Shown: positions 25,311 through 36,781 of the stretch, piece after piece | Layout: the number at the start of each line of letters is the position of its first letter | Position numbering within the stretch: position 1 is the first letter of the stretch | DNA from: Erpobdella octoculata | Lineage: Eukaryota; Annelida; Clitellata; Hirudinida; Erpobdellidae | DNA: 64,000 nucleotides | NCBI GenBank assembly: GCA_963978895.1 | Contig: OZ022247.1 | Span: 24,085,731-24,149,730 of the forward strand | Reading direction: 5' to 3' | Notes under the pieces: model-generated | The model's input: the letters and a program-made list of their open reading frames with translations, nothing else | What the model was told of the DNA's origin: nothing | Database searches by the model: none | Translations under genes and position numbers: made by a program

Positions 25311-26149
25311 CTGTTGTAAATATCTATGCTGACTTTATGAAAGGTAGCTCAAAGCTTTTGGATATCATCTCTTGGTATCAGACATGAGTCTTTTCGTTGT
25401 TTCTGCAGCTTCAGGAATCGTAGTGACATCAAAAAAGTAAAATAAGATTTTTCTTGTGGACGCTAGGTCATCAGTGTATCAGGAACGACGAACTAACTGT
25501 ATGAAATGTTCAATGTCGATTCAGTGTAAGTATAGAAGCAAAGAAGAATATTTCGTTGAAGATTGGAGCAGTATTTTTTCCGATGTTTTCAGACAGATTA
25601 CACTGATATACATAATATTAATAGTTCACGTCGCTCGGAAAGGCTCTTGGACTCTGACGAAGCTTGTTTGGGTACCAGGAGGTGGTCTGAAATTGAAAAG
25701 TTAAGATAGAATTTGATTAGGTGATTTCTTAGAGTGTTTCTTTAAATCGAATTAATAAAAAATGAAATATTAAAAATGTAATATATCTTTGCTGATATGA
25801 ACTGGAAAGTTGGTTGGTGTTGGGAAAATGACAATGGTGGCTCTTAGTTTTGCTAAGAAAAATTCATTTGACAATAATTAAGAATTCGGTTTATGAGGGG
25901 TTTTCTTTCTATCGTGTGAACTTTTGCTTTGGCTGACGAAGTTCGGAGAAAGAAAGAAGGAGAAGGTGAGAAAAAGAGAGTAAATTAATATAAAATTTAT
26001 TTTCCATTGGCTGGCTGTCTAGTTACCTACTTACGCTAGGCTAGACAGTAAAATATTTTTTTTAAATATTCAAATACAGGTGATGTTTCAAGTGCGGTAC
26101 TGTGTTTCCTTAAAAACTACTAGGTTGTGTTGACGGGGAGTATGGAGAC

Positions 26150-26290
26150 GACGACGACGACGATGATGATGATGATGATGGTGGTGGTTGTGATGATGAT
26201 GATGATGGTGGTGGTGGGGATGGTGGTTATGATGATGATGGTGATAGTGAAAATAAGAGGGATAATGATGATGATGATAATAATAATAAT
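26150..26290. repeat. (GAT)n/(GGT)n-rich simple repeat
   Basis: Interrupted GATGAT and GGTGGT triplets. The Met/Val-rich and His-rich frames here are artefacts. Confidence 0.9.
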
Positions 26291-26694
26291 GAAGACAACA
26301 CTGATAATGTGAAAACAATGATTTGATGATCAAAAATAGCAGTAATAAAAAAATAGAGGAAGTATGGAGAGGAAGGAAGGACCCACACACCCACACAGCA
26401 TGCAGAAATGTGTTATTTGTTCTGCAGAGTAGAGCGAGCGCCCACATCTCCGATATTATTAGAACTAGTTAAATGTCTTTGCACCGGCTCAGCTCCTAAT
26501 ATCGTTCAGCCCGTGACGGTGGCGGGCTTGCTTAATTGTTTTGCGAGGTACCTGGAGATGAAATTTTTATGAGGATCTCTCACGGTTTCTCGTTTGCCTC
26601 TAGATGAATTGAATGGGTGGACGCGTAGGTGTGGTGTGAAGACGGGTAGGTGGAGTGGATGGAAGGATGGCCGGACGGGTTTCATGGGGGTGGG

Positions 26695-26870
26695 TGGTGG
26701 ATCTGTGAGTAGATGATTGATTTGTGAGTGGATCTATGAGTAGATGATTGATTTGTGGATGGATCTGTGAGTAGATGATTGATTTGTGAGTGGATAGGTG
26801 AGTAGATGATTGATTGGTGGGTGGATCTGTGAGTAGATGATTGATTGGTGGGTGGATATGTAAATGATGA
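26695..26870. repeat. 32-bp minisatellite
   Basis: About five copies of a 32-bp unit: GGATCTGTGAGTAGATGATT followed by GATT(T/G)GTG(A/G)GT. Confidence 0.9.
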
Positions 26871-27828
26871 GGTGATTACTAGTGAGGAGCGGTAGAATGC
26901 TTGACAAATTTGATGATCAGTAATAATAACTTGGTGGAACTGACGGTAGTGTAACTATTGCTGCAGCATCTTTAGAAATGGGAGTCGATTTAAATTTTCC
27001 CAATGGTCAAGCCAGGAAAATATAAAATGTTGGGGGAAAGAAAGAGCAAACACTGTTTGATACTTTCTACAAAAAAATCTTCAAAATAGTTAACAACTAC
27101 TGTCTTAATTACCGCATGTGTTTTTAAACTAGTTCATCTTAAACTTTTGAGTACCAGTTATGGACTTAATGATTGTCCTAGTGTAAATATTTGAGAACCG
27201 TCGGTACCAAGGTTTGAATTGCTGTTTTAAAGACATATCTGCTGACTGATGGTGGTGGCTTTGCGATTATATTATATGTCGAATTTAAAATGAAAAATAA
27301 AATAAATGTTTTTTTTTTCAAAAACGGATATAATTCGTTGTTTACGTATTTTCGAGAAAATTTGTTTTATAGGTTCATATTTTTGCTTCCTTCACACAAA
27401 ATACTTCAAAATGATCTTCTCTTGTTGCAATTTCACTCTCAAGTTTTAATTACTTTTAAAGGCAAATGTATTTTTGATTGGTTAATGGGTTATTATGACA
27501 TTACGGAAAAGTTATAATTTGCAGTCGACCTTAACCATATACCCCATTAATGGAACGTTTCACAAGATGGACTTCGGTTGGGTTGGGTTCAATTTTTTCA
27601 AACAGGTGTGGGTTGGGTTGGATTGAATTAAAATTTTAACTTTTTTTTTACTAAGTCTAAGAAAAGTTCGAATTTTTTTTACTACGGGGATCATGGTACT
27701 ACTTATACCATCCCTATTTCCTACTTTTCTAACAATCAGCTTGCTACTAGAGAAGAGAAATAAAGGATTTTATGAATGTGAGAAGTAATCTAAATGAAAA
27801 TCTAGTAATTGAAAACTAAAACCATACC

Positions 27829-28300
27829 TCTGTGTGTGTTTGTCTGTTTCCGTTAGATTATTTAAAATCATCACAGGCTGGCTTTCAATAATAGAACATT
27901 TTTTCAGCTGCCAACTCAGTTTTGAAAAAAAAAACTTTATTTTGTTCGAGATCTTAAACTTCCTAAACTATATATTATTTTCATTTAATTTTTCGAAGCT
28001 TGTTGAAATAGTTTCTTGTCACATTCTCCTCCTCCTCCTCTTCCTTCAATCAAGCGGAGTAAGAATCTCCAAAAAAAATTCGTTAACACAGAAGTTATCG
28101 CATGGCGCTCCTCCTTTTATACACACCCGAGCAACCCTAACTTTTATCCCCGTACAAACAGGAAGTAGCTCACATTCAAAGAGCCGCGCCGATTGCGCAT
28201 GCTCGGTGACCTACTTGGGCTGACGAATGGAAAACAGCCGTTGACGTCATGTCATTCATCATTGGACGCTATTGGACGTCAATCCGTGCTTGCCCCGCCC
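27829..28300 (-). promoter_or_regulatory. Candidate nuclear-receptor promoter and 5' UTR exon
   Basis: Read on the minus strand from high to low coordinates, there are a GC box (28291-28300), two CCAAT boxes (ATTGG on + at 28261 and 28271), a perfect CRE TGACGTCA (28242-28249), an NRF1-like TGCGCATGC (28194-28202), an ETS-like AGGAAGT on + at about 28160, and a canonical TATAAAAG (28114-28121). This is a normal promoter order for a start near 28088, 2.8 kb upstream of the receptor's first coding exon on the same strand. A donor CAGAG|GTATGG near 27829 could close a non-coding first exon joining the acceptor at 25310. Confidence 0.5.
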
Positions 28301-28505
28301 TTTTCTCCTGGCCTGCTGTTCGCTTTCGGTTCCATGCTCTCCATTTCTATGTAGGTGAGGTTTACCGTCGCATTCCCTATATGATGTTTGTCTTTTAACT
28401 TTGTTATCGTTGTTATTTGTATATTTCAGTTTATCTGATTTTTTTGTGTAGGCGCGAGGTATGGCTACTTGTTAAATTGGCAAACTTTTTTTTAGGAGTT
28501 AAAGA

Positions 28506-28901
28506 CAGAGACGTCAATTTGGGGGGGGGAGACGGGGGGAATTGCTTCCTGATTTTTGAGTGGGCATGCAATAGATAAAAATGGGGCCCCAAAAATGGCC
28601 TGAACAGTGTAAAGTTGAAGCTTCAGAGTTTGAATGGGCCCTCTATGACGGTGGAGTACAGGCTCCCTGTTATGTTTTAATGGGCTCCCCGTTATGTTTT
28701 AATGGGCTCCCTGTAGCGGTGAGTGGTTTATAGAATTTTTTTTTAAAAAGTACCTCTGACTACCCGCACCCTACCCCGCGGTCACCGGATTTTTTTTAGA
28801 AAGAATAAATAAAAAGGGTTTCTAAAATTTTTGGTTTTTGTGAAAAGTTAGTGGGTCCTGAGAATACGTCCCCCCAAGGTTTTTTTTAAATGACGTCCCT
28901 G
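28506..28901. mobile_element. hAT-like non-autonomous transposon with 8-bp target duplication
   Basis: The element is 396 bp. Its termini are CAGAGACGTCAATTTGGGG and the inverted match ...CCCCCAAGG...AAATGACGTCCCTG. The 8-bp flanks are GTTAAAGA and GTTTAAGA, 7 of 8 identical, as expected for hAT insertion. The interior has G-tracts and a short duplicated phrase (TGGGCTCCC-GTTATGTTTTAA) but no transposase frame. Confidence 0.7.
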
Positions 28902-29082
28902 GTTTAAGAGCTAATCGACATTTTAATATTTGCACAGGTATAAAAAAAACTTTTTTATACTTTCAATTAAATCTTAAGATACCAATCTATACGATGGCTT
29001 GATAAAACCTCATTTATTAGCAATATCGCAATATCCACAACATTTCTCATGGTTGGCCACTATCACTAAGTCAGCGCTGAGG

Positions 29083-29280
29083 CAGACATGGGTCTATTTT
29101 TGGTGACCCACTTACTCAACCCAACCCTGTCCGACCCACCTAAAAAGTTGAATTTTCTTCTAGCCCAGTCCAGCCCACAGCACAGTTCAAATTTTATTAC
29201 CAAGGTTAAAAAAACGTTGAATTTTTTTCAACCCAACCCACGCATATTAAAAAAAATTAGACCCAACCCATGTGCCAACA
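29083..29280. mobile_element. Repeat element with AACCC arrays and inverted ends
   Basis: The element starts near CAGACATGGGTCTA and ends near TAGACCCAACCCATGTG, giving imperfect inverted termini around ACATGGGT. The interior has repeated CAACCCAACCC and AAAAGTTGAATTTT phrases. A related GGTTGGGTTGGGTTCAA segment in the opposite orientation lies at 27575-27625. The family is not recognised. Confidence 0.4.
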
Positions 29281-29462
29281 TCGATAAGCATTATAATTTT
29301 TAATATTTGTATTATCTGTAAAAAAAAATCGTCATATGCCGGTAAGTGGCTTACTTTGAAAGCATAATAATAATAATAACGGTTAATTGTGAGGTTCTGT
29401 AAGTTTAAAGTGCCTCATCTGGCGACTGATTTAAATTATATGAGAATAATTGATATCATATT

Positions 29463-29472
29463 AGATGACATC

Positions 29473-29526
<54 letters not shown>
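29463..29526. repeat. (TTGA)n microsatellite
   Basis: About 15 perfect ATTG tetranucleotides. Confidence 0.95.
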
Positions 29527-29527
<1 letters not shown>

Positions 29528-29999
29528 AAAAAAACGTATGATTATATGATTTTCAATTAATTCGTTAAAACTTATTATCAGCTACAATAGATCGTTTTTT
29601 TTAAATTATTTTTATCTCCGACCAGTTTCGGATGAGTCTTAGTATTAAGAAGTATTAAGAACAAAAGAAATTTTAAACAATAGGTATAAAACACGAAAAC
29701 TTATAAAAACCATCCAGTTCTATGCAGTTTATGATCCAGAATCTTCACGTATTTAACAACAAATCTGGACGAATCAAAACGGCTAAAAAAAAAGAACAAA
29801 ACACTTGAAAGTCTTCCTGTTTTATCATAACTGTACGTATAATTATAACAGCTATTTTACTTTGACGTGACTGCTCGAGCAGCCAACAGCCTTGTGCCAT
29901 AAAGCCCTCAGACCACACCTAAAGGATCATTTAAATCTGATTCTGTTATAGTAGGTACATGGATCCTTTCTTTTAACCTTCTCAAACAACCCTTCGTTC

Positions 30000-30195
30000 C
30001 CTTGTTGTTTCTCTATCTCCCTGGTCTTTTTCTCCACATCTCTCTGGTTCTTTTTTCTATCTCTCTGGTCCTTTTCTCTATCTCTCTGGTTCTTTTCATT
30101 ATTTCTCTGATTCTTTTCTCCACATCTCAAGTTCTTTTCACTATCTCTCTGCTCCTTTTTCTCTATCACTCTGATTCTTTTCTGTATCTCTCTTG
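30000..30195. repeat. Pyrimidine-rich minisatellite, unit about 20-24 bp
   Basis: Seven to eight copies of TCTCTATCTCTCTGGTTCTT-like units. The minus strand reads as repeated E-K-N-Q-R-D-R peptides, a by-product of the repeat. Confidence 0.85.
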
Positions 30196-30787
30196 TTGTT
30201 TATTGCCTTTTTATTTTCCTTCTTTTTTCTTTGTTTTCAATATTCAATTTTCATCACACCTCCAAATAGCACCAGTCCGCCATTTTTTTTTCCAAATTAC
30301 GCACAAGTTTGATGAAGTTTTCTGTCATGCAAGCTTCCGGTTGTTTTGTATCCGGAAAACAAAAAACGTTTCCATTCACAAAATATAAATATTTGCGCTC
30401 CGAGTTATTTGCTCTTTCAAATTGAATTTTCTGGAAATTGCAAAAACTATAAACAAAAATTGTTTAGCCTGACATCGATTAAATAATTTTATCATCGTCG
30501 TCGTCGTGATCATTGTTACTGTTAGTGATGATTCTGTTTTGCTATTGCTGGGTTTTTTAACTTACTTATAAAAAAAATTGTTTTCCATTCACTGCGATGA
30601 AAATTTTCAATCACGTGACCTAAGGCGATTCCTTCCGTGATTTTGTTGTTTTTCTTTTCTTTTCTTTTCTTTATTTTTCAATGAAAACAAACAAACAAAC
30701 AAACAATTCTCAGGAATTCCAAATAATTATTTCAATGAATTTTCACGAACGGATCAACAATAGGCAGCGCAACAACGATAGAGAAAG

Positions 30788-30792
<5 letters not shown>

Positions 30793-30851
<59 letters not shown>

Positions 30852-30852
30852 G
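30793..30852. repeat. (GA)n microsatellite
   Basis: About 60 bp of near-pure AG dinucleotides. Confidence 0.95.
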
Positions 30853-31806
30853 AATTAGGAAGATGGGGTGGAAAGGTAGATGATGTCGAATTCAGAGTCC
30901 CGTTCACGCGGACGAACCCATCCGAGCCAAGAATGATGTTTCTACAGGAGATTCCATCGTTTTCAATTTCAATATTTTAATCATTATATTTATTAAATTC
31001 TTCTTTAAAATTGAAGCATTGTTTTTATTTCTGGATCAATCACAAGAGTGATTTGGTTGCCCTCTGGCGATCGGAAAGTTTCAGCCAGGCTCCCCGCACG
31101 CTACTTAAGAACTAAATGTCTGCGTGAGAAAATCATCCGTAAAGTGGAAAGAATCGATATTGTACTATTAATTTTTATCAATATATTTTTTATCAATATT
31201 TCTTAAAGCTTAACACTTATTATAATAATATTAATGATTTTATAACTGATTTTATAACCGATTCTATAACCGATCTTACTGAGCAATTAGTTTATTTTTA
31301 CCTCCAATAAAGAAAAAATAAACATCTAAATGTCTATCGTCTATTTATAGAATAATGATAATATCTTCTTACCTTTATTTGTCAACCGGAACAGGAAGTA
31401 AAACAGCCTATATATAAAATAGAGATGTGCGTGTGAACAACAAACAGGAAGTCAAATTAGTTCCGCTGGCCGACGCGCACGTCACTTGTCGCTCGTGAAG
31501 CTGTAGTTGACTGGTCGACAAAAAAAAATCATCGGAGTTTTTAAACGCGTCGAACGCCTACACGCACGGAAACACATACTCTCACACACACATATAAATA
31601 TTATATACACACGCACACACATACTTATGCACTCACGCACGCGTGTAGGCACGTACAGGCGCGCGACATTATGCACAAAACTCAACATGCACTTGCGGGA
31701 TTTGAAAATATGTCGTCTGTCCGAGTGTAGTTTTGTTGTTTTGTTTTGCTGGTCGCTGGATTAAGTTTTAAGGGGACCCTCGTTTTGTTTCAGTTTGCCT
31801 CTTGTA

Positions 31807-31901
<95 letters not shown>

Positions 31902-31912
31902 ATCTCTCTTTC
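31807..31912. repeat. (TC)n microsatellite
   Basis: About 100 bp of CT dinucleotides with a few TTTC and TAT interruptions. Confidence 0.95.
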
Positions 31913-32357
31913 TTTTTCGTTTATCTGTTTATCTTGCTGTCTTCATCTGTTTCTCTCTCCAAAGATATTTTATATAAATAAATTATGCATGCGTTTCATT
32001 GTGACAGACTCACTCACACGTGCACAAAGACACACTAGCACACAAGCACTAGAAATCAAAAAGTTGAACGCTTATAATGCGTGAACTTCTTCGGCTATGC
32101 ATGGCATGGCATCGGCTTGCGAACGCCACTCGGTTCGGGTCAAGACACCGTTATTTCTTTTTTTTTCTCTTTTTTTTCTATGCCGCTCATCCTCACTCTC
32201 ATTTTCGCTCACGGGCCGGTTTTTAACTATTCTTTGCTCTCTCGTTGTTGTTGTTGTTGCTGCTGTCGGTGTTATTAATGGTTGTCGGACGGTTTTCTAG
32301 TTTCATTGATTGTTCTTTGTTATTATTGTTGTTATTACTATTTGTATTAATATAATG

Positions 32358-32513
<156 letters not shown>

Positions 32514-32645
32514 TTACTATTGTTATTAGTATTATTAAGATTATTATTAGTATTATTAAGATTATTATTGCTATTATTATTGATTGAATTATTGCTATTT
32601 GTGTGCTGAATACCAAATAGTATATTAATACGAGGATGATGATTG

Positions 32646-32684
<39 letters not shown>

Positions 32685-32799
32685 GGATGACGACGACTAC
32701 GATGATGATGATGATGATTTCGAGGATTGTAATGATGCTGATTAAACAAAGATAGAAAGAACAAAGAGGACGAAGAAGAAGAAGACAGGGTCCGCCAGG

Positions 32800-32875
32800 C
32801 ACTAATCAGAAGTGTGGCGCACCGGTTGAACGCTGGAGTCGAACCTTCGAGGCTGGGTCGGTGCAAAAACATAAA
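32800..32875 (-). mobile_element. Possible tRNA-like SINE fragment
   Basis: On the minus strand a CGAAGGTTCGACTCC sequence matches a Pol III B box (GGTTCGANTCC). The cloverleaf cannot be completed and the A box is not convincing, so I treat it as a possible SINE remnant and not a tRNA gene. Confidence 0.25.
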
Positions 32876-32909
32876 GTAGAAGAGAAATCAAGCCTCTGTA
32901 TTATTAGGA

Positions 32910-33155
<246 letters not shown>

Positions 33156-34581
33156 TCTTGCACCTCCTGTGTGTACGTGTGAATGTGTAGTTTTAAAAAA
33201 CTGCGGCGATTGTACGAGGAGAGAGAAAACCAAATAAATATTATAAAAAAATTGGGTTTTAAGGGAGGGGAACTATTTTTTAAATTATTTACGGAATGAA
33301 TTAACGACTAACGCGATAAATAAAAGCAAATATTTATAAAAAAAAAAAAATATTATATATTACATGAATTTATATAAATATATTTGTATATATATATAAA
33401 TAATTTACTGTTAAATATTTAATATAATATATACAAAGTTAACGATAAAAAGAAGAAAAAGAAAGAGATACTAAGTGAAAGAAAGAAAGAAATGTCTCTC
33501 GCTCTTTTCCCGCCCAGGAATCATAACAAAGATAAATTATCCATTACACTCGAATACATACAAGAAGATGTCGAAAAATGTTTTCAATTTTTTTCTACTT
33601 CTTTTCTTTTCATTCGCTGCAAAAAGAATTGTCGACGGCGCATTCGTTTACCAAGAATGTTAAGGGGGGGGTAGGGGCTGGGAGAAGGAAACCTGGGTTT
33701 TTTCAAGCGATGGAAAGATCAAGAAAAAAAGGGAAAAAGACGATTTTAATGGCGGATCACGAGAGTTATGATTGGCAAAGCAAGCAAAGATTTAATTCTA
33801 TCAACGTTTTCAGATTGCTATTTGTAGATACAAGCGATAATATATCAACGAAACAAATAAACCAGGTAACAATCGAAACCGATGCCGGAAAAACCCGATG
33901 AGTATGTACATCGCGAGCACCAAAAAGCACTGCAAACTGTAAAACATCAATAAACATAAACAAACTAATCTAACTAATTTCCAATGTACCAACCAGTTTT
34001 AACACACGCACACACAGACATACATACATACATACATACATACGCGACAAAAGAAGAAATCGCCATTGTAAAAGTTGACTATAGAGACCGACCATTGGAA
34101 CTTTTTCCGTTCAAAGAAAATAATCTTAATTGAAGGAGAGATGGGAGCAGGCAGGGAGAGAGGAGAGGGGGGGGGGTAAAAAAAGTAATGATAAAAATAA
34201 AATAAAAAAGTCAGTAAACATTACGGTTGCGTGAGACTACATTTTAGCCTCAATATCCTCTTACTTGATACCGATGGGTTTGTACTCGACTGACGGAGGG
34301 GAGGGGAGCGGAGGGGAGGGACCTGCTCTGGGCGAGGTGAAACCGAGGAAAATAGGGAGAGGCGTGCGAGGGGTGGGCGCGTTGGGAATTATACCCGGCG
34401 ACCTGCTAAACACGCTACGCCGGACAATAGAGTCAGTCTGTCAGTCAGTGCGTCGTATGTATTATGTTGTAACGTATATCTTCGCCGCCGTAGCAAACCC
34501 GATCTATCGAAATATTTCATTTTAATGCGGTTTTTAGTTTTTAAATATTTTTATGTTAGTGCTATGTTATTTATTACTTCG

Positions 34582-34685
<104 letters not shown>

Positions 34686-35161
34686 CTTTTCCATGTAACA
34701 TATTCGTCATTGTATAAGAGATTAAAACCACCATAATGGCCAAACCACTTTTACCGCGATCATCATCACATTACCATCGCCACCACCACCAGCGTCACCA
34801 CCATCATCATCATCATAACGACTCTTGGAATTGTAGAGAATTGTCATACTGACAACAACAACGGCGACATAGATAGATAGAAGCCAACGACACGACGACA
34901 TCAACAACAACAGAAATTATAAAATAACACAATAATATGCCAGTTGTACGTCCACACCGGGTCGTAAATTCTACTTTAATTTGCAATGATGGGTGGCCAC
35001 CTATAAAACACGCATAAGCTTTTTATTAATAACAACGGTAACCTCTGCCACCGGCCAATTATAATATCCTCGCATACGCGCATCACAATGTTCCATGGTA
35101 GTCGCTGTCGCCGCTTTTATTAATGTTAGTAGTTTTTGTTGTAGCAGCAGCAATAGTAGTG

Positions 35162-35295
<134 letters not shown>

Positions 35296-36199
35296 GGAGT
35301 AACTGAGAAGGTGAAAGGAAAAGAGACAATGACGAGTTACAAATGACGATCGGCAACGCAAACAAGGAATCCAATCAAGGACGTCTGACACAAACGTCTG
35401 AATGCCTTCATTGAAACTTATACAACACTGACTTTTCATCTTCTAATCTAATCTCTTTCACACTCACTCAATCTCAATATTTTGGGGTTTGCTATAATTA
35501 ATTGCTGTACAGTAAAACTAAAAAGATATAGGCCTAAGCAATATTTGGTCAGTTCTTCGGAATATATAAAAATTTAAAATAATAATCAAAATCACAAATA
35601 TTTCTAGATATAAAAAAAGGAAAATTTAAAAAAAATAAAACGGTAAAAAGACTGCTGCAAGCACGTATGGACAAAGATGCCCAATTAAGTGAGGACATGT
35701 TGAGTGATTTTCAGCGTCATGCGAGGAGACGATGTCTTTCGTCTTGCAGAGAGGGAGAGAGAGGACACTTTCGCTTCTTAAGATAAAGAAAAAAAAGAAT
35801 AAATGAAACGGATGATAATGAGATGGGATATCTTTGCTCTTTCTATAGGCTTGCGAGTCTCCTCCTTAACGATACGAGAAATTACCGATCAGTAAACAAT
35901 CCCGTGTCTTATCTATCTAGACATTCTAGACCCCCATTAGCTTGCTGTGACTCCGTGTAACTTTTTTACGGCGCTATACGAATTGCCTTTTTGCATTAAT
36001 GAGTAGTACTGCTAAGGCCGATTTTTCGCTGTCCAAAAACATCAGCGTGCTGCTATGCGGGTCGTCAGAGAAATTAGACCTTTTGTTCTTCGAGAGGTTC
36101 TAACAACTCTTGTAGTTTAGCTTCTTCAAATACAGTTCAAAGAAGACCATCTCTCCGATCTTCCCACTCTCATCATATCTACATCCTGTCTGTAAAAGT

Positions 36200-36345
36200 T
36201 GGGCGACCGATTCTTCCACGTTGCTGGACCTGTCATCTGGAATGCTCTTCCACCGGAGGTCAAGAGAACAATCAACCTACAAAAACTTCTGCATATCCTT
36301 GAGAGCTCACCTGTTTTTCAATATGACAATCTAACCATTTATTAT
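36200..36345 (+). pseudogene. LINE reverse-transcriptase C-terminal fossil
   Basis: One frame reads LGDRFFHVAGPVIWNALPPE and continues VKRTINLQKLL. The next frame then reads ...SLRAHLFFNMTI and stops. Together these match the common end of Jockey/CR1/L2-type LINE ORF2 proteins (GDR-F-V-GP-WN-LPP...F...L--HLF). The one-base shift between the two halves and the stop codons upstream show it is dead. Confidence 0.55.
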
Positions 36346-36781
36346 TTGTGCGGCTGATGGCTTGCTGAGTTGGTGCCTAGTGCTTTTTATAATCTTTTGT
36401 TTGAAAACCCTAAAATTACGACCGGTCTAATTATTGGTTCGACCTGTCTGTGAGCAATGCTTAAAACCGGTGCCCTAGTCTAGTTGTATCACTTTTATTA
36501 TCAAACATTCAGAAGTCAATGAACCCTAATTTCAACAATTTTAAAGTAATTATGTCAGGGCAAATCATAAAAACAATGCTAGCAATTGTGATTAGAATTA
36601 GCACAGAAACTCTATCGTTATCATTGCTGAAGTCCACATTATTATTCGATAATCTTACAAAGCTGGTTTAAAAACAGTTAAACAATCTTGATTAATGAAA
36701 CAATGGTTAACAGCAAAAAAAATCAATGCAAATGCTGGGAAAAAAAGAATTAGTTAAAAGGTAGTTTTTCAATTACAACAA

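Noticed and set aside
26088..26447. His-rich 119-codon minus-strand frame
   Set aside because: The His runs come from the GAT/GGT triplet repeat, and there is no splice or domain support.
32800..32875. tRNA gene
   Set aside because: A B-box-like sequence is present, but the acceptor stem, A box and anticodon arm cannot be assembled.
34265..34525. GC-rich block open on both strands; the minus strand ends in a good donor (TCAA|GTAAGA)
   Set aside because: I tested it as an upstream nuclear-receptor exon. Its phase 2 end does not match the phase 0 acceptor at 25310, and there is no family match.
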